A DNA stretch of 64,000 bases from Sinorhizobium sp. A49 (GTDB lineage: Bacteria > Pseudomonadota > Alphaproteobacteria > Rhizobiales > Rhizobiaceae): the NCBI RefSeq assembly GCF_002002725.1, contig NZ_MUNW01000033.1, positions 62,001-126,000 on the forward strand. The letters are read 5' to 3'. A program made the position numbers and the translations under genes. The notes below the pieces were generated by a model. The model had not been told where the DNA came from. It made no database searches and saw only the letters and a list, made by a program, of their open reading frames with translations. Of the stretch, positions 1 to 7,977 are shown piece by piece; positions within the stretch are counted from its first letter, which is position 1, and each line of letters begins with the position of its first letter.

Positions 1-43
1 GCTGGCGGCGGGTCTCGGCATGGGTGAGGTTGACGGCGGTCAT
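1..43 (-). CDS. Peptide-type ABC transporter permease (DppC-like), N-terminal fragment only
   Basis: Only the first 14 codons (MTAVNLTHAETRRQ) lie in the window; the rest is beyond the left edge. The ATG at 43 follows a clear GGAGG ribosome binding site six bases upstream, just after the stop of the preceding permease gene. Position after an SBP and a DppB-type permease is the usual place for the second, DppC-type permease. The product is inferred from gene order, not from its own sequence. Confidence 0.55.
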   Translation of the reverse strand, partial: MTAVNLTHAETRRQ

Positions 44-52
44 GGCGGCCTC

Positions 53-1177
53 CTACCGGCGGCGAAGGTTGGAGCGCGGATCGAGCATCTGGTAGACGAC
101 GTCCGAGACCATGTTGAGCAGAATGAACACGGCGCCGACCAGCACCGTGCCGCCGAGCACGGCATTGATGTCGGCCCTAAAGAGCGATGAGGCTATGTAG
201 TTGCCGATGCCCGGCCAAGCGAAGACGGTCTCGACAAGCACGGAGCCTTCCAGCAGGCCGCCATAGGAAAGTGCGATCACCGTGACGAGCGGGATGGCGG
301 CATTGCGCAGCGCATGCAGCATCACCGCGCGATATTCGGTCGCCCCCTTGAGGCGGGCCGTCAGCACATATTCCCGCGACAACTGGTCGAGCATCATCGA
401 GCGCGTCATGCGCGAGATGTAGGCGAGGCTGTAATAGCCAAGCAGCGCTGCCGGCAGCACAATATGGCTCAAGGCATTGCCGAAGACTTCCCACTCGCCT
501 GATAGAAGCGAGTCGATCAACAGCGAACCGGTGACCGGTTTGACGATGCCCTGATAGAAGACGTCGATCTGGCCAGGACCAGACACCCAGTCGAGCCGGG
601 AATAAAAGACGAAGAGACCGACCAGTCCGAGCCAGAAGATCGGCACGGAATAGCCGATGAGGCCGACAAAGCGGATCACGTAGTCGGGCCATTTGTCGTG
701 CCAATAGGCAGCGGCCACGCCCGCCGGCACGCCGATGAGCGTGCCGGCCAGAAGGCCGAGCGTCGCAAGTTCCAACGTCGCGGGAAAGAAGCCGGAAAGG
801 TCCGAGAGCACGGGCCGGTTGGTGACGAAAGACGTGCCAAAATCGCCCCGAACGAGCTTTCCGGCATAGGCGAGGAACTGCTGCCAGAGCGGCTTGTCGA
901 GGCCCATTTCGAGGAAGACGCGCTGGTAGACCTCCTCGCTCGCCTTCTGTCCGACCACCGACAGGACCGGATCAATCGGCACAACGCGGCCGATACAAAA
1001 GGTGAGTGCCACCAGGCCAATGAGCGTGATGCCCACGGTGAGGAGAAGCGTGAGGATCCGGCCGGTGACACCGAGAACCCGGTTGATGAGAACTGCCGGC
1101 ACGAACCACTCCGTTTGCTTGACTGGGATTGACCTCGGACGCGACCGGTGCCGGAGCCCCGTTCGCGGCCGAAACAT
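53..1177 (-). CDS. Peptide-type ABC transporter permease (DppB/OppB-like)
   Basis: Inner-membrane subunit of an oligopeptide/dipeptide-type importer. After an N-terminal cytoplasmic stretch of about 35 residues comes a first membrane helix, then the periplasmic segment typical of the family (GRVVPIDPVLSVVG, then GLDKPLWQQFLAY), the LVRGDFGTS motif, and the EAA-loop region (REYVLTARLKGATE, ALRNAAIPLVT) that docks on the ATPase. At 374 residues it is longer than the usual 310-340, so the start may lie further in; no convincing ribosome binding site precedes the ATG at 1177. It starts 12 bases after the SBP gene and is surely co-transcribed with it. Confidence 0.88.
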   Translation of the reverse strand: MFRPRTGLRHRSRPRSIPVKQTEWFVPAVLINRVLGVTGRILTLLLTVGITLIGLVALTFCIGRVVPIDPVLSVVGQKASEEVYQRVFLEMGLDKPLWQQFLAYAGKLVRGDFGTSFVTNRPVLSDLSGFFPATLELATLGLLAGTLIGVPAGVAAAYWHDKWPDYVIRFVGLIGYSVPIFWLGLVGLFVFYSRLDWVSGPGQIDVFYQGIVKPVTGSLLIDSLLSGEWEVFGNALSHIVLPAALLGYYSLAYISRMTRSMMLDQLSREYVLTARLKGATEYRAVMLHALRNAAIPLVTVIALSYGGLLEGSVLVETVFAWPGIGNYIASSLFRADINAVLGGTVLVGAVFILLNMVSDVVYQMLDPRSNLRRR

Positions 1178-1189
1178 GGGTTCGGACGG

Positions 1190-2776
1190 CTACTTGGTTA
1201 CGTTCCAGTAGCGGTCGTCGGCGAAGGTCTGCCCGAGGACGACCCCCTTGACCGAACTGCGCACGCCGACCTTTCGGACCTGCTGGAACATGTAGAGGAA
1301 GGGCGAGGTGTCGGTGTGGGCCTTCTGGAGGGTTTCATACATCGCCCGGCGCTTGTCCGTATCCTGCTCGCGCACGGCCGCCATCGTATCCTGCGACAGG
1401 CTTCCAGCGTTCCAGCCAAATCGATCGGCAAGGCCGGTGGAACCGTCCGGCGCGTCCTGCTTGTTCACGGCAAAGGCCTTGGCGTTGGAGTGCGGGTCGG
1501 GATAGTCCGGCCCCCACAGGCCGAGCCAGATGTCGAGGTCTGACGAGCGGTAGCGTTCCAGCCACTGCTGACCGTCGACCACTTCAAGGTTCAACTTGAC
1601 GCCGGCCTGCGCCATGGTCGCCTGGATCGCCTGGGCGAAATCCGTGTAGGGCGGCGTGTTCCAGACAACGGTATCCAGCGTGAACTCACCCGAAATTCCA
1701 GCCTCGCCCAACAGCGCTTTCGCCTTCTCGATATCGAGCTTGTACGGATTGTAGTCGATTTCGCCGAGGAAACCCTTCGGCACCAGCGTCTGGTGGACTT
1801 CCACCGTGCCGCGCGAGATCGTGTCGGCGATGCCCTGGTAGTCGACCAGATACTTCAGCGCCTGCACGACCTTGGGCTTGGCCAGGTGCTCGTTCCTGAC
1901 GTTTAGGCCCATGTAGTAGATGGTTCCGGAACGACCGTCGACGAAGCCGACGTCCGGGTTCTCCTCGATTGCGCCGAAATCATCCGGGCCGAGTTTGTTG
2001 GCGATGTCGATGTCGCCCTTTTCGAGCAACAGGCGCTGCGCGGCGCTTTCGGGAATGTGCTGGAGGAAGATCCGCTCCAGGCCTCCGGTCTCGCCGGTAT
2101 AGTTGGGGTTGCGGGTCAACATGATCGACTGCTTGGGCTCCCAGCGCGTGAGCACATACGGGCCGGAACCGGCGGAGTTCTCAGCCTTCAGCCAAGCGTT
2201 GCCGAAGTCGCCATTGACCTCGTGCTCCTGCACCAGCTTGGAGTCGACGATGCCGCCGACATAGGAAGACAGACAGTAATAGAGGAACGACGGCGCATAG
2301 GTGTCACCGATCTCGATGGCCAGCGTCATGTCGTCAGTCGCCTTGATGCGATCCTTGACGTTCTCAGGCGTGAAGCCGAACTGGGTGAGGATGAAGGCAG
2401 AGCGCGACTTCATCTGCACGACGCGGCGCAGCGAATATTCCGCATCCCTCGCCGTCACCGGGTTGCCGGAGGCGAACTTCAGGCCCGGACGCATCTTGAA
2501 GGTATGGGTCTTGCCGTCCGGCGACGCCGTCCAGCTTTCGGCGAGCACGCCGATGATCTTGCTGGAATCGTCGGTCGCTGCAGTCAGAAGCGGCTGGTAG
2601 ATCTGATTTGCCGCAAGCACGCCGCCAACCTCCGAAACCTCGCCCGGATCAAGCGTGATGATATCGTCGATGGCATCGGCCACGACGAGCGTGTTCTTCG
2701 GCGTTTCGGCCAGGGCTTGGCCAGTCGCCAGTGCCAGCACGAGCGCAGCCCCGTTGATCAGTTTTTTCACGCGCAT
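1190..2776 (-). CDS. Peptide-type ABC transporter substrate-binding protein (SBP family 5)
   Basis: Periplasmic receptor of the importer encoded downstream. A Sec signal peptide (MRVKKLINGAALVLALATGQALA) precedes a mature domain with the family 5 landmarks: ILAESWTASPDGKTHTFKMRPG-type segment near residues 80-105, and a late PYTDFAQAIQATMAQAGVKLN segment. I place the start at the ATG at 2776 because it follows AAGGAGGAAAA at ideal spacing; an upstream in-frame ATG adds ten residues without such a site. First gene of the operon. A perfect 9-bp inverted repeat lies about 160 bases upstream and probably controls it. The true ligand (peptide, opine, polyamine or sugar) cannot be read from sequence. 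Confidence 0.9.
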   Translation of the reverse strand: MRVKKLINGAALVLALATGQALAETPKNTLVVADAIDDIITLDPGEVSEVGGVLAANQIYQPLLTAATDDSSKIIGVLAESWTASPDGKTHTFKMRPGLKFASGNPVTARDAEYSLRRVVQMKSRSAFILTQFGFTPENVKDRIKATDDMTLAIEIGDTYAPSFLYYCLSSYVGGIVDSKLVQEHEVNGDFGNAWLKAENSAGSGPYVLTRWEPKQSIMLTRNPNYTGETGGLERIFLQHIPESAAQRLLLEKGDIDIANKLGPDDFGAIEENPDVGFVDGRSGTIYYMGLNVRNEHLAKPKVVQALKYLVDYQGIADTISRGTVEVHQTLVPKGFLGEIDYNPYKLDIEKAKALLGEAGISGEFTLDTVVWNTPPYTDFAQAIQATMAQAGVKLNLEVVDGQQWLERYRSSDLDIWLGLWGPDYPDPHSNAKAFAVNKQDAPDGSTGLADRFGWNAGSLSQDTMAAVREQDTDKRRAMYETLQKAHTDTSPFLYMFQQVRKVGVRSSVKGVVLGQTFADDRYWNVTK

Positions 2777-2933
2777 TTTTCCTCCTTCAGGCGTGAAGGG
2801 TTTCACCTTTCGCCGCCTGCCCCCGCGTTACGTTGTTTGAAATGCCTGTCCGCTTTCCGGCCCGGTCCTGTGACGCAGATACCGCACCGACGAAGCGGCC
2901 TCCCCTGGGAGCGACCTCCATCACTCCATCCTG

Positions 2934-2956
2934 AAACTTTAGTCAGGCTAAAGTTT
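2934..2956. promoter_or_regulatory. Probable operator of the XRE-cupin regulator (transporter copy)
   Basis: AAACTTTAG and CTAAAGTTT form a perfect 9-bp inverted repeat around a 5-bp spacer (TCAGG). It lies between the transporter operon and the regulator gene. The same core, ACTTTAG-N5-CTAAAGT, recurs at 3674-3692 in front of the regulator itself. Sharing between the two promoters makes the adjacent XRE-cupin protein the likely ligand. This is inferred from the sequence pattern only. Confidence 0.65.
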
Positions 2957-3024
2957 ATAGGGGGCACTTGTCAATCGGTCTCGTGACAATTTCTGGGAGA
3001 ACTGAAGTGGCTGCTCCGCCCCCC

Positions 3025-3642
3025 TCACCGCTCCGGTATGATCCGCGTCGTGCCAACCCAAAGTTCCCGCGCCTCGCCGGAACCGACATTGCGTGCACGG
3101 TGTGGCAGCGATGCGGGAAAGTGTAGTGTATCTCCTGCCGTGAGCAGATACTCGCGATCGCCGACCTCGTAGTGCATCTCACCCTCGATGACATAGAGGA
3201 AGTCTTCGCCCTCGTGGCGTGTCACATCCGAGACGTATCCGGGAGGCATGTGCGTGATACAGCTATTGAGAAGCGCCCCGGGAAAACCGCGCTGCAACAG
3301 TTGGTACACCCGCTCTTCCGCCTCGAGACTGTAGTTGTGGCGCTCGCTAGCGTGCGAGACCACGGAGTGGGTACGCTGCGGCGCTTGCGGCAGAAAGGCC
3401 TCAACACTGGCCTCCAAACTGGAGGCGAGGTTGCAAAGCGAGATCAAAGAGGGCGTCGAAAGGCCGCGCTCTACTTGACTGACAAAGCCCTCACTGAGGC
3501 CGGCCTCGCGCGCAACCTGCCTCATCGTCTTGCCGATCTCCTTGCGTCGCTGTCGAAGCGCACGCCCGAGTGAAACGGCAGGTGGAAAAAGAGGGGATCG
3601 CTCAGGGGCCTTCTGCGGCGCCTCCCGATCGTTGAAGCTCAT
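3025..3642 (-). CDS. XRE-family transcriptional regulator with C-terminal cupin domain
   Basis: A 205-residue DNA-binding regulator. Residues ~25-85 form an XRE helix-turn-helix (GRALRQRRKEIGKTMRQVA, then GLSEGFVSQVERG); residues ~125-200 form a single cupin (HEGEDFLYVIEGEMHYEVGD, then AGDTLHFPASLPHRARN) that usually senses a small ligand. This architecture is that of PuuR-type regulators. The start at 3642 follows GGAAAG six bases upstream; the frame stays open far upstream but that stretch has no matching domain. It is divergent from nothing coding: the next 1 kb upstream is decayed sequence. The downstream peptide-type transporter is on the same strand, 248 bases away, and both carry the same operator-like repeat, so autoregulation plus control of the transporter is likely. 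Confidence 0.88.
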   Translation of the reverse strand: MSFNDREAPQKAPERSPLFPPAVSLGRALRQRRKEIGKTMRQVAREAGLSEGFVSQVERGLSTPSLISLCNLASSLEASVEAFLPQAPQRTHSVVSHASERHNYSLEAEERVYQLLQRGFPGALLNSCITHMPPGYVSDVTRHEGEDFLYVIEGEMHYEVGDREYLLTAGDTLHFPASLPHRARNVGSGEARELWVGTTRIIPER

Positions 3643-3673
3643 GTTGTCTTTCCGCATTTGCTGGCCTGAGAAA

Positions 3674-3692
3674 ACTTTAGCGCCACTAAAGT
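3674..3692. promoter_or_regulatory. Probable operator of the XRE-cupin regulator (autoregulatory copy)
   Basis: ACTTTAG-CGCCA-CTAAAGT is a perfect 7-bp inverted repeat with a 5-bp spacer, ending 31 bases before the regulator start. Its core and spacing match those of the repeat at 2934-2956. Binding here would overlap the expected promoter, which fits negative autoregulation. Confidence 0.62.
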
Positions 3693-3900
3693 GATTCATG
3701 CAAGTTAAAATAGAGGCTGGGTTGTTGATTTGCGCTGAAGGCCGACCTGGGATTGGCGCGGAGAAGTGCCTCTCCTTAGGGATGTTTCGGGTGGATTTGC
3801 CGCCAACGGAGTGATCCAGCAGCGTCAGCACATGGGTCTTGGTCGGAAGGCCGGACTTCAGCACCATGCCTGCAGCACGGCTTCTTCGTGGTGCTGAAGA

Positions 3901-4065
3901 ACAAGCGATGAGGGGCGCGCGCCTCATGATGTGCTCGGGCGAGCTCTGTTCGGTCGCCGGGTGGAAATCGATGGATTCTGGACGATCTACCACGTCTTCA
4001 ACGGCAAACCTGCCGAGGAGGAACGTAGCGGTCCAGCACCTCTTCGGCTCACCTGCCCGCCCTGA
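3901..4065 (+). pseudogene. Possible decayed small-protein gene (tail only)
   Basis: An open frame beginning just after a stop at 3895-3897 reads VEIDGFWTIYHVFNGKPAEE at 3961-4020 and stops at 4065. The composition of this stretch looks protein-like rather than random, and it resembles the ends of short rhizobial hypothetical proteins as I remember them. No start codon with a ribosome binding site is evident and the frame upstream is broken. It overlaps the LysR remnant on the other strand only at its end. Very tentative. Confidence 0.22.
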
Positions 4066-4253
4066 CCAGCGACCGCGCGATATCGATGATGTCGTCACGA
4101 GCGGCTGTCGGGTCATCCTTGGACCAGGCGACCCCAAGCCCGATCCGGAAATCAACACCCCTGACCCGACTGGGAAAAACAGACGTTCCGATCGATACGT
4201 TATGCGATTTTTCGGCACAAACAGTGAAGAAATCGACATTTGAGGCGCGAGCT
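4049..4253 (-). pseudogene. Remnant of a LysR-type regulator (C-terminal end)
   Basis: On the minus strand, one frame reads from after an in-frame TAA (about 4256) to a TGA at 4049-4051. It contains FRIGLGVAWSKDD (about 4112-4150) and then DDIIDIARSLVRAGR up to the stop. That pattern, an xxLGVAWRKDDPSP-like strand followed by a short helix, is the typical C-terminus of LysR substrate-binding domains. About 65 codons survive; the helix-turn-helix and most of the effector domain are missing, and there is no plausible start. It therefore looks like the tail of a gene lost by deletion. The surrounding kilobase holds no intact gene. Confidence 0.5.
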
Positions 4254-4673
4254 TAATTATGGAACAAGCCTGCACGGTCGTTCCGTGAACTGGTGAAGGA
4301 TGGCTGCATCCGGCGGCGCGCCCGCAACGCGACGTCTCTCACGATTTCGGTCTGTGCCGTGGATGGTTCCAGCGGTACGGGTAGACCCGGTGACGCAATC
4401 TCAACCTGGCCGACATGGCGGTGCACAAGTCATTGAGTGTGATCGCTTCGAGCGAAGCAATCGAAAGATGTGGAAACCGCCGCCATCACATTGTCCTTCG
4501 AAAGTCGGAATGGAATGTTTCGAAGCAAGCGCCCAACGCTCCGATTCGCGAGATCAAGCGAATATCCGAGGTCAATCTGTTGCCCTGCCGTGAAATGAGA
4601 GGCGCCAACCTCGCAACACCATCACGTGCCCAGATCAGGCTAGCTACCACATAAGCCACAGGAGGATTTTATA
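4254..4673. other. Stretch without a recognisable gene
   Basis: Frames here are short and give no recognisable protein. Together with the two remnants at 3901-4253 this forms about 1 kb of probably decayed sequence between the XRE regulator and the next intact gene. I see no transposase, terminal repeat or tRNA that would explain how it arose. Confidence 0.5.
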
Positions 4674-5030
4674 TTGGCCACCGCGACGTTTCAGTCGAAT
4701 GCAACAGGCTTCGCTGGATTCAATCCGCAAATAGCAGCGCTTTCCATTTGCGCACTTTCAGCCATGGCAGCGATATTCTACCTGGCACCTCCCAAAGGCT
4801 TGCCCTGGAGTGAACCCGCCGTGGAATTTACGTCCGAGGCCGACCCTTCAAAAGGCACGGTTGCCGCAGCCCCCCCGAAGTTCGAGATTGTATTTAGCGA
4901 CGGTGACCGCGGGCTGATGGTCTATGGCGGTTATGTCTATGTCGTACGACTCGGTGACAAGCTGCCGGATGGCAGTCGAGCGATCGGGTTCGAAAAGCAG
5001 GAAGGAAGTTGGTCCGCAATGACACTGTAG
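4674..5030 (+). CDS. Small membrane-anchored protein of unknown function
   Basis: A 118-residue protein with one hydrophobic segment near residues 20-42 (PQIAALSICALSAMAAIFYL), so an N-terminal signal anchor with a periplasmic C-terminal domain is likely. The rest contains a Gly/Tyr-rich strand pattern (DRGLMVYGGYVYVVRLGDKL, residues ~80-99) and I do not recognise the family. The start is a TTG at 4674, chosen because an unmistakable GGAGG lies eight bases before it and no ATG is available. It precedes the FliN-like gene by about 150 bases on the same strand; whether they work together is unknown. Confidence 0.6.
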   Translation: MATATFQSNATGFAGFNPQIAALSICALSAMAAIFYLAPPKGLPWSEPAVEFTSEADPSKGTVAAAPPKFEIVFSDGDRGLMVYGGYVYVVRLGDKLPDGSRAIGFEKQEGSWSAMTL

Positions 5031-5059
5031 GAGGCGTATCAGGTGCTGGCTCTGTGGAT

Positions 5060-5076
5060 GTTAACGGAACGTTAAC
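5060..5076. repeat. Perfect inverted repeat GTTAACG-GAA-CGTTAAC
   Basis: A perfect 7-bp inverted repeat with a 3-bp spacer lies 30 bases after the small membrane protein gene and about 110 bases before the FliN-like gene. It has no T-run and is too short for a good terminator, so an operator for the FliN-like gene is the better guess. No other copy was noticed in the window. Confidence 0.35.
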
Positions 5077-5184
5077 GCTCGTATCAGGCGCACCAGTCCT
5101 GCCCTCCCCGGCGGCATTGCCTGTCATAGCGAACTGGCGCAACCCTTTCGTTAAGGACTTGTAAACCAGTGTTTTGGGTGGTGC

Positions 5185-5508
5185 ATGATGATGAACGAAA
5201 CGTTGTACAATGGCTTGCCGGAGATCGAGCATGCCCCTATCCCGCAAGAGAGCGCCCCGATCGGCGAGTATGCCGTCCAGGGCATACCCCTCGTGATTGA
5301 GGCCGTCCTCGGCCGGACGCGATTGACTGTGGCACAGCTTTCCAAGCTGCATCGCGACGATCACATCGATCTCGACACCAATTTTGGAGATCCGGTGGAC
5401 CTCAAGGTCAACGGCACAGTCATTGGCCGGGGCGAGATCGTTTTCGACGAATCCAAGACCGCCATCGGCGTCAAGATCGTAGAGATTTCGCACGGCAGGC
5501 GCCGGTAA
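5185..5508 (+). CDS. FliN/SpoA-domain protein, orphan flagellar-switch-like
   Basis: A 107-residue protein whose residues ~30-105 match the SpoA (surface presentation of antigens / FliN C-terminal) fold: LVIEAVLGRTRLTVAQLSKL, then DPVDLKVNGTVIGRGEIVF, then IGVKIVEI. In flagellar motors and type III secretion systems this domain builds the cytoplasmic C-ring. Here the N-terminal region is only about 25 residues and no flagellar, chemotaxis or secretion gene is nearby, so it could be a displaced fliN paralogue or a regulator that binds the switch. Three ATGs in a row (5185, 5188, 5191) leave the exact start open. Confidence 0.72.
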   Translation: MMMNETLYNGLPEIEHAPIPQESAPIGEYAVQGIPLVIEAVLGRTRLTVAQLSKLHRDDHIDLDTNFGDPVDLKVNGTVIGRGEIVFDESKTAIGVKIVEISHGRRR

Positions 5509-5793
5509 CTGACACCAGAAGCTTTCGGCCCGAAAACCTGCCAAGCCCGAACTGGCGCTTTTGGTTGCGCAAAAGACATTTCTGGCAGGATTGGACGATT
5601 ACGTTGAACGGGCAAGAGGTGGGGGTGCCAGCCTTCTACAGTGGCAAATTTGGCGAGCGCCGCACTGAGGCGCTGCCTGCCGGACGGCATAAGGATCAGT
5701 ATCTTCGACGTGCGGCTTAAAAAGCGAAAGAGCGGCGCACGCTGTCCGCACGGCCGCTCGATTGATTGTTCCTGGACCCGAGACGGTCCGATC

Positions 5794-6780
5794 CTATCGC
5801 AACGGCAAGGCCACCGGCCGGATCGGCGCCGCATCCGCGCCTCGGAACTTCAACGAGGCGCCGACAAACGCGAACTCGTAGACGCGATCCTTCGACAGCC
5901 CCTCCAGGTTGACGAGCTCGATGATCGGCGTGCCCTGTTGCGCGAGCAAATAGGTGTGCACCGGAACGTAGTTGTTCTCGGTTTCGGCAGGAAACGCCTC
6001 GAAGCTGAGATTATCGGCGCCCACCACTATCGCACCACCAACTTCAACCAGGAACCTGGCCGCGTCGATGCTCAAGCCCGGAGGATTGCTCATATAGGCG
6101 GCGGCGTTCTCGTAGTGCTGCATGCGACCGGTGCGGATCAAAACCACATCACCCTGTTGCAGTTTCACACCTTGGCTGTCGAGCGCCTCCTGCAGATCCT
6201 TACGCGTCACCCGGTAATTATCCGGAAGCATCTGCATGCCCTTGGCTGCCGCAACATCTATCATGACACCACGTGCGATGATCGGCGGCAGCTTTTCAGC
6301 GCCTGTGACAGTCCAGCCCTGATCGCCCAGATGATCGATTGCGGCATAGCCGTTCCAAATCTTGCCGTTCAAGCCGAAGTGGTTCAGCGCGTCGAGATGT
6401 GTTCCCATATGGGCATACATCGATACGGCCGAGCCGGTGTAGCTGACGTGGTCGTTCATTTCCTTGCCGACGTTCATCGGGTCGGAAACCGCGGTGCCAT
6501 GCGGCGTGTGGGTCATCCACATCTGGTATGGCGGGTCGCCCGCCGCCTCCCAACTTGGCATGCCGATGAAATACTCGACCGCGAGATCGTAGGACCTGCT
6601 GCCGTCGATACGCCCCAGGATCGCGGCGCGCGATTGCGGTGTAATCAGGTTGAGACGCCCGATTTCATCCTTCGGGCCCCACGGGCTCTTGCCCACCTCC
6701 TGCGCGAAGGCCGAGCCGCCGAGGAGCCCGGCGACGAGGGAGGCAGCCAAGGCGCGGTTGATAATTCTGGTGTTGAACAT
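5794..6780 (-). CDS. Secreted cyclase-family (kynurenine formamidase-like) hydrolase
   Basis: A 328-residue metal-dependent hydrolase of the cyclase/KynB superfamily. Residues 1-26 form a Sec signal peptide ending ...GGSAFA-Q, which is unusual for an enzyme of this group and implies a periplasmic site. The metal-binding signature HMGTHLDALNHFG lies near residues 125-137. The opening EIGRLNLITP segment is also typical. Related enzymes hydrolyse formylkynurenine, isatin or lactone/amide bonds; the substrate here is unknown. It is transcribed away from the LysR gene at 6896, its probable regulator, with 115 bases between them. Nothing downstream appears to be co-transcribed. Confidence 0.82.
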   Translation of the reverse strand: MFNTRIINRALAASLVAGLLGGSAFAQEVGKSPWGPKDEIGRLNLITPQSRAAILGRIDGSRSYDLAVEYFIGMPSWEAAGDPPYQMWMTHTPHGTAVSDPMNVGKEMNDHVSYTGSAVSMYAHMGTHLDALNHFGLNGKIWNGYAAIDHLGDQGWTVTGAEKLPPIIARGVMIDVAAAKGMQMLPDNYRVTRKDLQEALDSQGVKLQQGDVVLIRTGRMQHYENAAAYMSNPPGLSIDAARFLVEVGGAIVVGADNLSFEAFPAETENNYVPVHTYLLAQQGTPIIELVNLEGLSKDRVYEFAFVGASLKFRGADAAPIRPVALPLR

Positions 6781-6867
6781 GATGAACTCCTTCTTCTCGC
6801 TTGCTCCGATATCGGGAAGCTGGGCTCATCCTATTGATAGCCATTTCGAGAATAATCAGCGATAAGA

Positions 6868-6882
6868 TGAAAACATATTTCA
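6868..6882. promoter_or_regulatory. Possible LysR binding site in the cyclase/LysR divergent promoter
   Basis: TGAAA-ACATA-TTTCA is a perfect 5-bp inverted repeat with a 5-bp AT-rich spacer, ending 13 bases before the LysR start. Short dyads of this kind in a divergent LysR promoter are typical recognition sites. The position would favour autorepression. Weak evidence because the arms are short. Confidence 0.35.
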
Positions 6883-6895
6883 CACTGGAGAAAAT

Positions 6896-7792
6896 ATGGA
6901 TCTGTTGGCCGCCATGCGCTCCTTCCGTCGCGTCGTCGAGTTGCAGAGCTTCAGCAAGGCTGCTGAAGAACAGGGACAATCGAATGCGTCGGTCAGCAAG
7001 CAGATCCTTCAGCTGGAGGCGCGTCTGGGCACCGTGCTGATCGTGCGCACGACGCGACGCATGAGCCTCTCGGAAAGCGGGCGCAGCTACTTCACCGAAT
7101 GTTGCAGGCTGCTCGACGAGCTCGATCACCTGGAACGCACGACATCCGGGGAAACCGGCGAAATCAATGGCCGACTTCGAATAAACGCACCCTTGTCCTT
7201 CGGACTGACCGTTCTCGCGCCGATGCTTGCCCGTTTCATGACGCATCATCCGAAACTGAGGGTTGACGTGACGCTTGACGATCACCTGCTTGACGTCGTT
7301 TCGGAGGGGTTCGACGTCTCTATTCGCGTGCGCGCAGCGCTCACGGATTCATCGCTGATTGCCAAGCGGCTGGGAGACGTCGAGCAATTCATCTGCGCGG
7401 CGCCCGCTTACCTGTCGGCGAGCGGCACTCCGGCAATTGTCGCCGATCTGAAGAACCACCATTGCCTGGCCTACCGCCTCGCCGACCAACCCGGCAGCTG
7501 GGTGCTGGAAGGTCCCGATGGCGCCACAAGCATCAATTTGCCCGCACGCTTCGTTGCCGACAACAGCCTGATGCTGTGCGAGATGATCCAGTCCGGCATC
7601 GGCATCGGCGTCTTGCCATCCTTTATCGCCAAGCCGCTGCTCGGCAACGGCAAACTCATGCGGGTCTTGCCACAGCACACGCTTGCCCGGCGCAGCATCT
7701 TCGCGATCTACCCCACCAACCGCCTGCTTCTGCCCAAGGTGAAGCTCTTCACCGAATTTCTCGCGAGCGAGCTTCGGCAAGCAGGTTTCTAA
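6896..7792 (+). CDS. LysR-family transcriptional regulator
   Basis: A 298-residue regulator with an N-terminal winged helix-turn-helix (residues ~1-60: MDLLAAMRSFRRVVELQSF, then ASVSKQILQLEARLG) and an effector-binding domain from about residue 90. The sequence pattern (RTTRRMSLSESGRSY, GRLRINAPLSFG) is that of the large DsdC/CrgA-like branch of LysR proteins common in rhizobia. The ATG follows GGAGAAAAT at good spacing. Its divergent orientation relative to the secreted cyclase makes that gene the most likely target. The inducer cannot be predicted. Confidence 0.9.
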   Translation: MDLLAAMRSFRRVVELQSFSKAAEEQGQSNASVSKQILQLEARLGTVLIVRTTRRMSLSESGRSYFTECCRLLDELDHLERTTSGETGEINGRLRINAPLSFGLTVLAPMLARFMTHHPKLRVDVTLDDHLLDVVSEGFDVSIRVRAALTDSSLIAKRLGDVEQFICAAPAYLSASGTPAIVADLKNHHCLAYRLADQPGSWVLEGPDGATSINLPARFVADNSLMLCEMIQSGIGIGVLPSFIAKPLLGNGKLMRVLPQHTLARRSIFAIYPTNRLLLPKVKLFTEFLASELRQAGF

Positions 7793-7977
7793 CGGTTTTT
7801 GCCCGCCTACCGACACTCGCATATCAAACCACCGGCTAAGCGCAGCCCGTCGCGAGCGAGCCCCGAGATTGCCTGTCGCGCGCCCGACACCTGGCGATCA
7901 CGCAATTTTGCGTCGCTGCGCCTCGCCTGCGCCGCGCTTCGGTCGATAATGAGCGGAAACCAACCGAAAGATCGGCG

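Noticed and set aside
3643-4275. Long open N-terminal extension of the XRE-cupin regulator frame (over 200 codons upstream of 3642)
   Set aside because: The extension has no recognisable domain, runs through the LysR remnant in another frame and the promoter repeat, and the ATG at 3642 has its own ribosome binding site.
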